DNA of 64,000 nt, from the NCBI RefSeq assembly GCF_025452235.1, contig NZ_CP104965.1, forward strand, positions 1,732,501-1,796,500, given 5' to 3'. Under the pieces are notes generated by a model that saw only the letters and a program-made list of their open reading frames with translations, had not been told where the DNA came from and did no database searches. The stretch's first letter is position 1; each line of letters begins with the position of its first letter. A program made the translations under genes and the position numbers. Source of the stretch: Devosia neptuniae. Lineage in GTDB: Bacteria > Pseudomonadota > Alphaproteobacteria > Rhizobiales > Devosiaceae. Of the stretch, positions 26,955-34,510 are shown piece by piece.

Positions 26955-27698
26955 TCAGCCGAATGGAAACGTCTCCTCCTCGAGCGTCTTGCCATCGGCA
27001 AAGGGCTCGGGATTGTCGCGCGCAAAGGCGAAGAGTTCGACCATGACCGCGTCGATATGGGCGCGGATGGCGGCGATGGCCTGCTCCTGGTTCTCGGCCA
27101 GGATGCCGGCGAAAATGGCCTGGTGCTCGGCAATGGTCAGCGCCAGCCGGCGCGGCGTGATGATCAGCCGCCGGGCGCGATCCAGATTGGCCCGCGCCGA
27201 ATCGATAATGCCCTTGATCTTGGAAAACCGCATCGAGCGGAAGATGATGTCGTGGAAATCGATATCGATCTGATGGAAGGCTTCGGCATCGTCGCGCGCT
27301 GCGGCGTCGCGTTGCGCCGCCATATTGGCATGCAGCGCGGTGATGACATCGTGGTCGATATTGCCGATCAGCACCCGCAAGGCCTCGCTCTCCAGCGCCT
27401 TGCGGATCAGCATATATTCTCGGACATCGGCAATTTTGACCAACGAGACGGTGGAGCCGCGTTGCGGGGCGATATCGACCAGCCCTTCGGCGGCCAAGCG
27501 CGCCAGCGCTTCGCTGACCGGAAAGCGGGAGACACCCAATTGCTCGCAAATAGCTGATTTATCGATGCTTTGCCCCGGCGCCAGCGCCAGCGTGACGATC
27601 GCCTGGCGCAGCACATTGGTCACGTCCAGCGTGACGCTGCCACGCGTCAGCGCCGTTGGGCGTGCAAGAAAATGGTAGGGACTTTCTGCCGATATCAT
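26955..27698 (-). CDS. GntR/FCD-family regulator of the sugar-acid locus
   Basis: A 247-residue FCD-type regulator. The HTH covers about residues 25-85 (QAIVTLALAPGQSIDKSAICEQLGVSRFPVSEALARL is read in pieces). The FCD domain has histidines in FHQIDIDFHDIIF, LTIAEHQAIFAGIL and AIRAHIDAVMVEL. It lies between the mutarotase gene and the divergent UxaA-family dehydratase gene. The ATG at 27698 is separated by one base from the perfect palindrome CTAACATGTTAG, which recurs before lldD. Autorepression plus control of both outward operons is the simplest reading. Because no ribosome site fits between operator and ATG, the true start may be internal or the mRNA leaderless. Confidence 0.88.
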   Translation of the reverse strand: MISAESPYHFLARPTALTRGSVTLDVTNVLRQAIVTLALAPGQSIDKSAICEQLGVSRFPVSEALARLAAEGLVDIAPQRGSTVSLVKIADVREYMLIRKALESEALRVLIGNIDHDVITALHANMAAQRDAAARDDAEAFHQIDIDFHDIIFRSMRFSKIKGIIDSARANLDRARRLIITPRRLALTIAEHQAIFAGILAENQEQAIAAIRAHIDAVMVELFAFARDNPEPFADGKTLEEETFPFG

Positions 27699-27699
27699 G

Positions 27700-27711
27700 C
27701 TAACATGTTAG
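27700..27711. promoter_or_regulatory. Operator palindrome CTAACATGTTAG, copy 1
   Basis: A perfect 12-bp palindrome between the divergent regulator and UxaA-family genes, directly followed by TTAG. An identical 12-mer occurs at 32209-32220 before lldD, and I see no other copy in the window. It is the likely FCD-regulator binding site. Confidence 0.72.
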
Positions 27712-27821
27712 TTAGAGAAGTGATGTTTTACAATCGTCCAATAGCTCAGGATTGCGCGCAATCTGGAGGCAAACCGGATGCAGGTAAAGCGCAGTTGAGA
27801 TCCGACCCCGAAAGCCCCTTC

Positions 27822-29372
27822 ATGTCCGAAACCCTGACCCGTCCCCAAAGCCGTACGCTGGTGTTGAACCCGGCCGACAATATCGCCGTGGCGCTTGCCA
27901 ATCTGGAGGTGGGCAGCGACACCCCGCAGGGCGTCACCATAAAGCGCCGCGTGCCCAAGGGGCACAAATTTGCCACCCAGGGGATCCGGGCCGGCGAGGC
28001 TATCGTCAAGTTCGGGCAGATTATCGGCTTTGCCAAGGAAGCCATTCCGCCGGGCGATTGGGTGCATGAGCATAATTGCGGCATGGGCGGCGCCGATGGC
28101 AGTCTCAAGCATGATTATGCCTTTGCCGAAGGCGCCATCCCGCCCGAAATGATCCCGGTGGGACAGCGCGCCACGTTCGAAGGCTATCGCCGCGCCAATG
28201 GCAGTGTGGGCACCCGCAATTATGTGGGCATTCTCACCTCGGTCAATTGCTCGGCCACCGTCGCCAAATTCATCGCCGAGGGCATCAACCGCTCGGGGAT
28301 ATTGGACGATTATCCCGAGATCGATGGTGTCGTGCCTTTCGTGCATGGCACGGGCTGCGGCATGGAGAGCCGGGGCGAGGGCTTCGATATTTTGAAGCGC
28401 ACGCAATGGGGCTATACGTCCAATCCCAATCTGGGCGCTGCCATGCTGGTCGGGCTGGGCTGCGAAGTGTTCCAGATCGGCCGGATGAAGGAGATGTACG
28501 GGATTGTCGAAAGCGACACGTTCCAGACCATGACCATCCAGGAATCGGGCGGCACCAAGAAGATCATCGAATGGGGCATTGAGCGCATGAAGGAAATGCT
28601 GCCGGTGGCCGCTCGCGCTCGGCGGGAAACAATCGATGCATCCGAATTGACGCTGGCGCTGCAATGCGGTGGTTCGGACGGCTATTCGGGCATTACCGCC
28701 AATCCGGCGCTGGGTTACGCGGCCGATATTCTGGTGCGCAATGGCGGCACGGCAATCCTGAGCGAAACCCCGGAAATCTACGGCGCCGAGCATTTGCTGA
28801 CGCGGCGTGCGGTGAGCCGGGAAGTGGGCGAAAAGCTGATCAGCCGCATCCATTGGTGGGAGGATTACACCGCCCGCAACCATGGCGAGATGAACAACAA
28901 TCCCTCCCCCGGCAACAAGCTGGGCGGGCTGACTACCATTCTCGAAAAGTCGCTCGGCGCGGCGGCCAAGGGCGGAACGACGCCGCTGACCGCGGTTTAC
29001 GAATATGCCGAGAAGGTGACTGAGAAGGGCTTTGTGTTCATGGACACGCCCGGTTTCGATCCGGTGTCGGCAACGGGCCAGGTGGCCGGCGGCGCCAATA
29101 TCCTGGCCTTCACCACCGGCCGCGGATCGGCCTATGGCTGCAAGCCGGTGCCCTCGATCAAGCTCGCCACCAATTCGGACATGTATGGCCGCATGACCGA
29201 CGACATGGATATCAATTGCGGCGATATCGTCGAGGGGGTGTCCATCGAGGCCAAGGGGCAGGAGATTTTTGATCTCATGCTGCGCGTCGCTTCGGGCGAA
29301 GCCACCAAGTCCGAAGCCCTGGGTTATGGCGACAACGAATTCGTGCCCTGGCAGGTCGGGGCGACGATGTGA
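27822..29372 (+). CDS. UxaA family altronate/galactarate-type dehydratase
   Basis: A 516-residue iron-dependent sugar-acid dehydratase. The N-terminal SAF-like domain (to about residue 105) has VPKGHKFATQGIRAGEAIVKFGQ and VHEHNC, where His and Cys are conserved. The large C-terminal GD_AH domain carries VPFVHGTGCGMESRGEGF, LQCGGSDGYSGITANPALG and LAFTTGRGSAYGCKPVPSIKLATNS. Length fits altronate (495 aa) and galactarate (523 aa) dehydratases. Given the mutarotase, lactonase and FAA-hydrolase neighbours it may act on L-fuconate or a related acid, as proposed for the UxaA-type gene in the Campylobacter fucose locus. The ATG at 27822 yields the normal N-terminus. The operator palindrome is 111 bp upstream. 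Confidence 0.9.
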   Translation: MSETLTRPQSRTLVLNPADNIAVALANLEVGSDTPQGVTIKRRVPKGHKFATQGIRAGEAIVKFGQIIGFAKEAIPPGDWVHEHNCGMGGADGSLKHDYAFAEGAIPPEMIPVGQRATFEGYRRANGSVGTRNYVGILTSVNCSATVAKFIAEGINRSGILDDYPEIDGVVPFVHGTGCGMESRGEGFDILKRTQWGYTSNPNLGAAMLVGLGCEVFQIGRMKEMYGIVESDTFQTMTIQESGGTKKIIEWGIERMKEMLPVAARARRETIDASELTLALQCGGSDGYSGITANPALGYAADILVRNGGTAILSETPEIYGAEHLLTRRAVSREVGEKLISRIHWWEDYTARNHGEMNNNPSPGNKLGGLTTILEKSLGAAAKGGTTPLTAVYEYAEKVTEKGFVFMDTPGFDPVSATGQVAGGANILAFTTGRGSAYGCKPVPSIKLATNSDMYGRMTDDMDINCGDIVEGVSIEAKGQEIFDLMLRVASGEATKSEALGYGDNEFVPWQVGATM

Positions 29373-29388
29373 GCCGCCAGCAAACTGT

Positions 29389-30021
29389 CTATTTGATTGC
29401 ATAGACTGACCCCGTCCGATCCGTGCTGCTGCGTTGATCCCCGACGTCGCCAACTGGGTAAGAGGCGAGGCGGGTGAGGCTTTGGTGGGGCAGGTCGCGG
29501 CGGTCGGGGTCGCCGATCAGTACTGCTATGCCTGCCTCGGCGCAGCGGACGAGGAAGGGCAGCATAAGTCCGGCGATCTCGGCATTGTAGAAGACGTCGC
29601 CGGCGGCGATCAGGTCGATATTTTGGGGCGGTGCGCTGCTGATATCGATGTCGATCAGGGGCAGGGCGACGTCGTTGGCTGCGGCATTGAGGGCGATGGC
29701 GGCGCGGCCGTTGGGGTCGATTTCGGCGGCGCTGGCCCGCGCCCCCAATTTCGCCGCGACGATACCCACCAGCCCCGAACCCGCGCCCAGATCGAGTACG
29801 CGCCTGCCAGCCACCACGTCCGGATGCGCGCGAAAATGCTGCGCCAGTGCCAGCCCACCCGCCCATTGATAGGCCCAATAGGGCGCCGGCGGATCGTTCT
29901 CATCGCCGGCGAACTGCGATAGCCGGCTGCCGGGATGGGCGGTGTAGAGCCGGATATCGGGCAGGGTCGGGACCGGTTCTAGCCGCAGATATCGGGCGAT
30001 GGCAGCATTGCGATCGATCAA
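29389..30021 (-). CDS. Class I SAM-dependent methyltransferase, EtfB-lysine-methyltransferase-like
   Basis: A 210-residue methyltransferase of the METTL20/ETF-beta lysine methyltransferase type. The SAM-binding motif I is RRVLDLGAGSGLVGIVAA, with an acidic end of beta 2 (SAAEIDPNG) and a D-x-x-Y motif at the post-I active site (AAGDVFYNAEIA). The N-terminal PDIRLYTAHPGSRLSQF and PPYWAYQWAGGLALA segments are typical of alphaproteobacterial members, one of which methylates the electron-transfer flavoprotein beta subunit. The start is TTG, overlapping the SMP-30 gene stop by 4 bp, so it is translated from the lldD/SMP-30 transcript even though its function looks unrelated to sugar catabolism. 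Confidence 0.83.
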   Translation of the reverse strand: MIDRNAAIARYLRLEPVPTLPDIRLYTAHPGSRLSQFAGDENDPPAPYWAYQWAGGLALAQHFRAHPDVVAGRRVLDLGAGSGLVGIVAAKLGARASAAEIDPNGRAAIALNAAANDVALPLIDIDISSAPPQNIDLIAAGDVFYNAEIAGLMLPFLVRCAEAGIAVLIGDPDRRDLPHQSLTRLASYPVGDVGDQRSSTDRTGSVYAIK

Positions 30022-30923
30022 GGATATTGCAGGCCGGTGGCGGTGACGTAGATCGCCATCAGATACTGGCTCGAGGTGATGAAGAGCCGGTTGCGGGCCG
30101 GGCCGCCAAAGGTGACGTTGGAGGTGGATTGGCCGGTATGGATGCGGCCGAGCAGCGCGCCGGCGGGATTGTAGACGTTTACGCCGGGGCCGGCGCTGGT
30201 CCAGATATTGCCTTCGGTATCGAGGCGGAAGCCATCGGGCAGGCCGCTGTCGATATCGGCAAAGACGCCCGGATTGGTCAGCCGATCTCCACTGACGGCG
30301 AATTTGCGGATCTGGGCCGGCCAGTCCGGATTATGGCTGCGGCCGGTATCGGAGACATAGAGCAGGCTTTCGTCGGGCGAGAAGGCCAGGCCGTTGGGCT
30401 TGGCGAAATCGTCGGCGACGACGGTCAAAGAGCCCGTGGCTGGATCGAAGCGATAGACGTAGCAGCCGGCCTGTTCCTGGTCCGATTTATGCCCCTCATA
30501 GTCGGAGAGAATGCCGTAGGGTGGGTCGGTGAACCAGATCGTGCCGTCGGATTTGACCACGACGTCATTGGGGGAATTTAGCCGCTTGCCTTGGTAGCGA
30601 TCGACCAATGTGGTGATCGTCCCATCGATCTCGGTGCGCAGCACGGCGCGGGCGCCATGCGAGCAGGAAATCAGCCGCCCCTGCCGGTCCCGCGTATTGC
30701 CATTGACGTAATTGGAGGGCGTGCGAAACGCACTTACGCCGCCATCGGGGACCCAGCGCAGCATGCGGTTGTTGGGAATGTCGCTCCACACCAGCATGTT
30801 GGCATCGCCGAACCACACCGGCCCTTCGGCCCAGCGGCATTGGTCGTAGAGCACTTCCAAGGCGGCGCTGCCGATGGTCAGGTCATTGAATTTGTTGTCG
30901 ATGCGCTCAAGAACCCCGGCCAT
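30018..30923 (-). CDS. SMP-30/gluconolactonase family lactonase
   Basis: A 301-residue six-bladed beta-propeller sugar-lactone hydrolase. Metal-site residues are visible: the Glu in CRWAEGPVWFG, the Asn in RLNSPNDVVV and the Asp in YVSDTGRSHN, plus the family segments GTIWFTDPPYG and FAKPNGLAFSPD. It should open a sugar-1,4/1,5-lactone to the acid, for example the lactone made by a sugar dehydrogenase. It is on the same strand as lldD, 57 bp downstream, and overlaps the methyltransferase start by 4 bp. This supplies the lactonase step of an oxidative sugar pathway with the neighbouring dehydratase and hydrolase genes. Confidence 0.9.
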   Translation of the reverse strand: MAGVLERIDNKFNDLTIGSAALEVLYDQCRWAEGPVWFGDANMLVWSDIPNNRMLRWVPDGGVSAFRTPSNYVNGNTRDRQGRLISCSHGARAVLRTEIDGTITTLVDRYQGKRLNSPNDVVVKSDGTIWFTDPPYGILSDYEGHKSDQEQAGCYVYRFDPATGSLTVVADDFAKPNGLAFSPDESLLYVSDTGRSHNPDWPAQIRKFAVSGDRLTNPGVFADIDSGLPDGFRLDTEGNIWTSAGPGVNVYNPAGALLGRIHTGQSTSNVTFGGPARNRLFITSSQYLMAIYVTATGLQYP

Positions 30924-30980
30924 CGTATTCCTCCATATTTTTAGGCAGCATTTGAGAGGAAGGCCGGGGCGCTGGCAAGG

Positions 30981-32168
30981 CTAGCCGTTGGCGCCAAGCG
31001 GCGAATTCCGCGGCGGCAGGTCGATGGAATAGATATTGTGCAGGCCGACATTGCGGATGTCGCGCTCGCCGCACAGCGCCATGGTGATATCGAGCTCGCG
31101 CTGGATGATCTGCAGCGTGCGGGTGACGCCGGCTTCCCCGCCAGCGCCCAGGCCCCAGAGGAAGGCGCGGCCGATAAAGGTGCCCTTGGCGCCCAGTGCC
31201 ATGGCTTTGAGCACGTCCTGGCCGGAGCGGATGCCGCCATCGAGATAGATGTCGGTAAGATTGCCCACCGCATCGACGATTTCGGGCAGCACGCGGATGG
31301 AGGAGGGGGCGCCATCGAGCTGGCGGCCGCCGTGGTTGGAGACGATGATGGCATCGGCGCCATGGGCGACGGCGGCCTTGGCGTCATCGGCGTCGAGGAT
31401 GCCCTTGACGATAACCGGGCCGCCAAAGCGTTCCTTGACCCAGGCGACGTCCTTCCAGCTCAGCGCCGGATCGAACTGATTGGCGGTCCACACCGACAGC
31501 TTGGAGAGATCGCCGGCATTTTCGACATGGCCGACAATATTGCGGAAGCTGTGCCGCTTGGTCCCCAGCATGCCCAATGCCCAGCCCGGCTTGCGGGCCA
31601 TTTCAAACACGAAGCGCGGGGTGAATTTGGGCGGGGCGGACATGCCATTGCGCAGGTCCTTGTGGCGCTGGCCCAGGATCTGCAGGTCCATGGTCAGCAC
31701 CAGGGCCGAGCATTTGGCAGCTTTGGCGCGATCGATCAGCCGCTCGATAAAGGCGCGGTCGCGCATCACATAAAGCTGGAACCAGAACGGCTTGCTGGTG
31801 TTCTCGGCCACGTCCTCGATGGAGCAGATCGCCATGGTGGAGAGGGTAAACGGCACCCCGAATTTCTCGGCGGCGCGGGCCGCCTTGATCTCGCCATCGG
31901 CGCTTTGCATGCCGGTCAGGCCAGTAGGCGCAATGGCGACGGGCATGGTTGCCTGCTCGCCGGTCATGGTGGTGGCAAGGCTGCGCCCATCCATATTGAC
32001 CGCGACGCGCTGGCGCAGCTTGATCTTCTGAAAATCTTCCTGATTGGCGCGATAGGTGCTCTCGGTCCAGGCGCCGCTATCGGCATAGTCGAAGAATTGC
32101 TTGGGCACCTTGCGCTTTGCCGCGGCCATCATTTCTTCGATGGTGAGAATCTTGTCGAGGGACGGCAT
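30981..32168 (-). CDS. lldD: FMN-dependent L-lactate dehydrogenase / alpha-hydroxyacid oxidase
   Basis: A 395-residue flavoprotein of the L-lactate dehydrogenase (LldD/LctD) family, oxidising L-lactate to pyruvate with electrons passed to the respiratory chain. The active-site SNHGGRQLDGAPSS (catalytic His and Arg) is intact. Also present are FWFQLYVMRDR, ALVLTMDLQILGQR and YLDGGIRSGQDVLKAMALGAKGTFIGRAF. Length matches E. coli LldD (396 aa). It is the first gene of a minus-strand transcript with the SMP-30 and methyltransferase genes, beginning just after a copy of the CTAACATGTTAG operator. Consuming L-lactate from fuconate cleavage would explain its place here. Confidence 0.92.
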   Translation of the reverse strand: MPSLDKILTIEEMMAAAKRKVPKQFFDYADSGAWTESTYRANQEDFQKIKLRQRVAVNMDGRSLATTMTGEQATMPVAIAPTGLTGMQSADGEIKAARAAEKFGVPFTLSTMAICSIEDVAENTSKPFWFQLYVMRDRAFIERLIDRAKAAKCSALVLTMDLQILGQRHKDLRNGMSAPPKFTPRFVFEMARKPGWALGMLGTKRHSFRNIVGHVENAGDLSKLSVWTANQFDPALSWKDVAWVKERFGGPVIVKGILDADDAKAAVAHGADAIIVSNHGGRQLDGAPSSIRVLPEIVDAVGNLTDIYLDGGIRSGQDVLKAMALGAKGTFIGRAFLWGLGAGGEAGVTRTLQIIQRELDITMALCGERDIRNVGLHNIYSIDLPPRNSPLGANG

Positions 32169-32208
32169 GGCGCGGGCTCCGGGGAATGGTCTGGCGCTGG
32201 CCTAGCAA

Positions 32209-32220
32209 CTAACATGTTAG
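32209..32220. promoter_or_regulatory. Operator palindrome CTAACATGTTAG, copy 2
   Basis: Identical to the 12-bp palindrome at 27700-27711 and followed by the same TT-less TCG flank on the right and CAA on the left. It lies 40 bp upstream of the lldD start, so both ends of the sugar-acid locus carry the site. Confidence 0.72.
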
Positions 32221-32566
32221 TCGTCAATTGGCCATGCGGAAGCGCCGCCTGGCGCGGTTATCGAAGAGACGGACGGACCCGAGACGGCTTTCGCCTCGTA
32301 AGGGATAAAAAATGAGACGGAAACCGTCTCGGGGTGCCGGGACTTTTTCGGACGGCGCGATCGCAGGCCCCAGCGTTTGCCGTAGCGCCCGCCCGATTGC
32401 CTCGTCCGCTCGACCCGGAGCGGAGCGCGACCTCCCCTCCCCCAGCTGGCTCCCGGACGCTCGTCGCTGCAGCGCCGCCCGTATCCCGGAAGATGGAGGG
32501 AGTATGCGGGAGGTTTGGGGGGTGGGGGATAAGTTTGTGTGGGGGCCGCTGTTCCCTCCAATTATA

Positions 32567-32646
32567 GTCATCACCCGGCTTGTCCGGGTGATCCATGTCT
32601 CAGCGCCAGCGGCAGCATGGATTGCCCGGACGAGCCGGGCAATGAC
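32567..32646. repeat. Paired inverted repeat (GTCATCACCCGGC...GCCGGGCAATGAC)
   Basis: GTCATCACCCGGCTTGTCCGGGTGATCCATG (32567-32597) faces CATGGATTGCCCGGACGAGCCGGGCAATGAC (32616-32646). Each half forms its own hairpin and the two together form an 80-bp near-palindrome. Confidence 0.8.
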
Positions 32647-32700
32647 GGTGGAGTAGCGTTGGGAAGAGGCAACGAGATCCCGTGCCGACCCGAGAAAACA

Positions 32701-32733
32701 GAGGTTCCCGCCTGCGCGGGAATGACATTGTGG
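32701..32733. repeat. Single GAGGTTCCCGCCTGCGCGGGAATGAC hairpin repeat
   Basis: TTCCCGCCTGCGCGGGAATGACATTGTGG is a member of the same palindromic family. A very similar TTTCCGCTTTCGCGGGAATGACATTGTGG is at 61005-61034. Confidence 0.75.
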
Positions 32734-32778
32734 AGGTGAGCTGGGGCATGCCACCAATGCTCCCAATATCACTGCATC

Positions 32779-32853
32779 TCCCTCGGGCCTGACCCGAGGG
32801 TCTTTCTCAAATCCGGCACAAGCGGCAAGTGGCCCTCGGGTCAGGCCCGAGGG
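32779..32853. repeat. Paired CCCTCGGG(T/C)C(A/T)GGCCCGAGGG palindromes
   Basis: CCCTCGGGCCTGACCCGAGGG and CCCTCGGGTCAGGCCCGAGGG are two near-perfect 21-bp hairpins about 33 bp apart. They are inverted relative to each other. Confidence 0.8.
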
Positions 32854-32910
32854 AGAGCGGTGGGGAGGGGAGATTGGGGATGGTTCTGGGATCGCGCAAT
32901 CAATCACGGT

Positions 32911-33009
32911 GTCATTCCGGCGGAGGCCGGAATCCATGCTGAAGGTCACCCTCAAGCTGGATGGTTACGGGGCGCCACGGACATGGATTCCGGCCTGCGC
33001 CGGAATGAC
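32911..33009. repeat. Paired inverted repeat (GTCATTCCGGCGGAGGCCGG...)
   Basis: The 28-bp unit at 32911-32938 (GTCATTCCGGCGGAGGCCGG, then AATCCATG) is mirrored at 32982-33009. The arms are separated by 43 bp, and each arm is also a hairpin. Confidence 0.82.
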
Positions 33010-33070
33010 GCCGTGGGTGGGGATGGGTTTGAGCGGGGGAGGAGAAAGGGCGGATGGATCGGGGCTCTCA

Positions 33071-33187
33071 TTACCCCCTCCTAGCCTCCCCCTGATAGGG
33101 GGCGGGATCTCTCCACTCTTGGGGCTGGATCGAGTTCTAACCCCTAGGCTGTCCCTCCCCCTATCAGGGGGAGGCTAGGAGGGGGTA
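33071..33187. repeat. Long inverted repeat, ~30-bp arms
   Basis: TACCCCCTCCTAGCCTCCCC followed by CTGATAGGGG (33071-33100) has its exact reverse complement at about 33158-33187. The arms are separated by about 57 bp. It ends 4 bp before the anti-sigma gene stop, so it can act as a terminator-like structure for that operon even without a clear U-run. Confidence 0.82.
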
Positions 33188-33191
33188 TCCC

Positions 33192-33989
33192 CTAACCCCA
33201 ATTCGCCCGTGCCACATCGCCCTCGGTCAGTTGCTGATATACCGCCCGCGACACGGTTTTCATCTCTGCCTCGGGCAGGGTGCCCACTACTGTGCAGGTG
33301 ATGCGGGCATTGGCCCAATAGAAGGCTTCGGCGCCGTCCTGGCTGGCGAATTGATAGGCGGGGGCGCGGTCGGGCAGGGCGGCGGTGACATAGACGGTGA
33401 TGCGCTGCTTGGCGGCGTTTTCATACATCAGCTGGGCGGCGCGGCCGCCGCGGCTGGGTTCGCCCGGCAGCAGGCGCCCGCCCACCAGGGTAAAGCCTTC
33501 GGCGCTCAGGTCGGGCATGCCCAGATTGGTGTCGAGGCGGTTGGAAAGCCAATTGGACAGGTGCTCGCTATCGCTGCCGGGGACTTCCACGGCATGCCGG
33601 TTTTCGGCGACGAATACCGTATGCGCGTTGACCGCGTCGGCAATCAGATATTGGCTCGATGGTTCGGCGTCGAACAGCGGGCGGGCAAACCAGCCGGCGC
33701 CCAGGCCCAGGCCGACCAGCACCAATGCGGCGGCGGCCCAACCAAAGGTATTGCTGCGGCGGCGACCCAGCTCGGCCGCAATGCGGCGCGGGCGCAGGCG
33801 GGCGGGCACGGGTTCGGCGCCGGCCGGACCAAACAGGGTGCGCAAGGCATCAGACTGGCGCTGCCAGGCGGCGATTTCGGCGGCGAGATCGGGATTGGCG
33901 GCCAGATGGGCTTCCACCGCAGCGCGCTCGGCCTCCGGCAATTGCCCATCGGCAAAGGCCATCAATCTATCGCTGGTGAACTCGCTCAT
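33192..33989 (-). CDS. Anti-sigma factor, transmembrane (RsiW/COG5662 type)
   Basis: A 265-residue single-pass membrane regulator. The cytoplasmic N-terminus (MSEFTSDRLMAFADGQLP, then EAERAAVEAHLAANPDLAAEI) is the usual anti-sigma zinc-finger-like domain region but lacks the H-x3-C-x2-C motif. A membrane helix spans about residues 92-110 (AAAALVLVGLGLGAGWFARP). The periplasmic part contains LVGGRLLPGEPSRGGRAAQLMYE. Its start overlaps the sigma factor stop (ATGA), so the pair is translationally coupled. It should hold the sigma factor inactive until a periplasmic signal arrives. An upstream longer reading frame over the sigma gene is not used. Confidence 0.85.
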   Translation of the reverse strand: MSEFTSDRLMAFADGQLPEAERAAVEAHLAANPDLAAEIAAWQRQSDALRTLFGPAGAEPVPARLRPRRIAAELGRRRSNTFGWAAAALVLVGLGLGAGWFARPLFDAEPSSQYLIADAVNAHTVFVAENRHAVEVPGSDSEHLSNWLSNRLDTNLGMPDLSAEGFTLVGGRLLPGEPSRGGRAAQLMYENAAKQRITVYVTAALPDRAPAYQFASQDGAEAFYWANARITCTVVGTLPEAEMKTVSRAVYQQLTEGDVARANWG

Positions 33990-34492
33990 TTGACCGTCCT
34001 CAGATGCGGCTCGGCCGGATTGCCGGTGGCCAGCCGCAGCGCCGCACGGGCGCGACCCAGCCGGGACATCAGCGTGCCGAGCGGAATCTTCAAGATGTCG
34101 GCGGCCTCGGCATAGGGGAGGCCCTCCAATGCAACCAAGAGAATGGCTTCCTTCTGTTCGAGCGGCAGGGTTTCGATGGCGCGGGCCATTTCGGCCAGCG
34201 CGATATGGCCGGGCTGGGGCGCAGGCGTGCCCGGCTCGGCAATGGCGTCCATGGCCAGGAAGGTGCCGTGCCGGCGGGTGGCGCGGAGGCTGTTGCGATA
34301 GAGATTGACCAGGATGGTGAACAGCCAGGCGCGGACCTCGCCACTGGGGCGAAATAGCCCGCGCCGGGAAATGGCGCGTTCCAGGCAATCCTGCACCAGA
34401 TCATCGGCCAGATCGATATTGCGCGTCAGCGCCCGGGCATAACGCCTGAGGGCCGGCACGCAGGCTTCGATCTGGTCGAGAAAATCTTGCAA
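33986..34492 (-). CDS. ECF-type RNA polymerase sigma factor
   Basis: A 168-residue extracytoplasmic-function sigma factor. Region 2 includes ALTRNIDLADDLVQDCLERA and VRAWLFTILVNLYRN for -10 recognition. Region 4 has LPLEQKEAILLVALEGLPYAEAADILKIPLGTLMSRL for -35 recognition. The only available start that keeps region 2 is a TTG at 34490-34492. It lies 18 bp downstream of the COG4315 gene and overlaps the anti-sigma gene by 4 bp. The three genes form a minus-strand operon, which suggests that the secreted protein is part of the response or senses the signal (inference). Confidence 0.9.
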   Translation of the reverse strand: MQDFLDQIEACVPALRRYARALTRNIDLADDLVQDCLERAISRRGLFRPSGEVRAWLFTILVNLYRNSLRATRRHGTFLAMDAIAEPGTPAPQPGHIALAEMARAIETLPLEQKEAILLVALEGLPYAEAADILKIPLGTLMSRLGRARAALRLATGNPAEPHLRTVK

Positions 34493-34510
34493 GGCCGGGA
34501 ATCCAGAACC

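Larger units (their letters stand above)
32169..33191. other. 1-kb gene-free region packed with inverted repeats
   Basis: No open frame here has a start site or protein-like composition. The left edge (to 32220) is the lldD promoter with the operator palindrome. From about 32560 to 33190 the DNA is almost entirely palindromic elements: a paired repeat (32567-32646), a single hairpin (32701-32733), a CCCTCGGGCCTGACCCGAGGG pair (32779-32853), another paired repeat (32911-33009) and a 30-bp inverted repeat (33071-33187). Confidence 0.7.

Noticed and set aside
32169..33191. Possible remnant of an insertion sequence in the repeat-rich kilobase
   Set aside because: No transposase-like frame or target-site duplication is visible; the content is short palindromic repeats.
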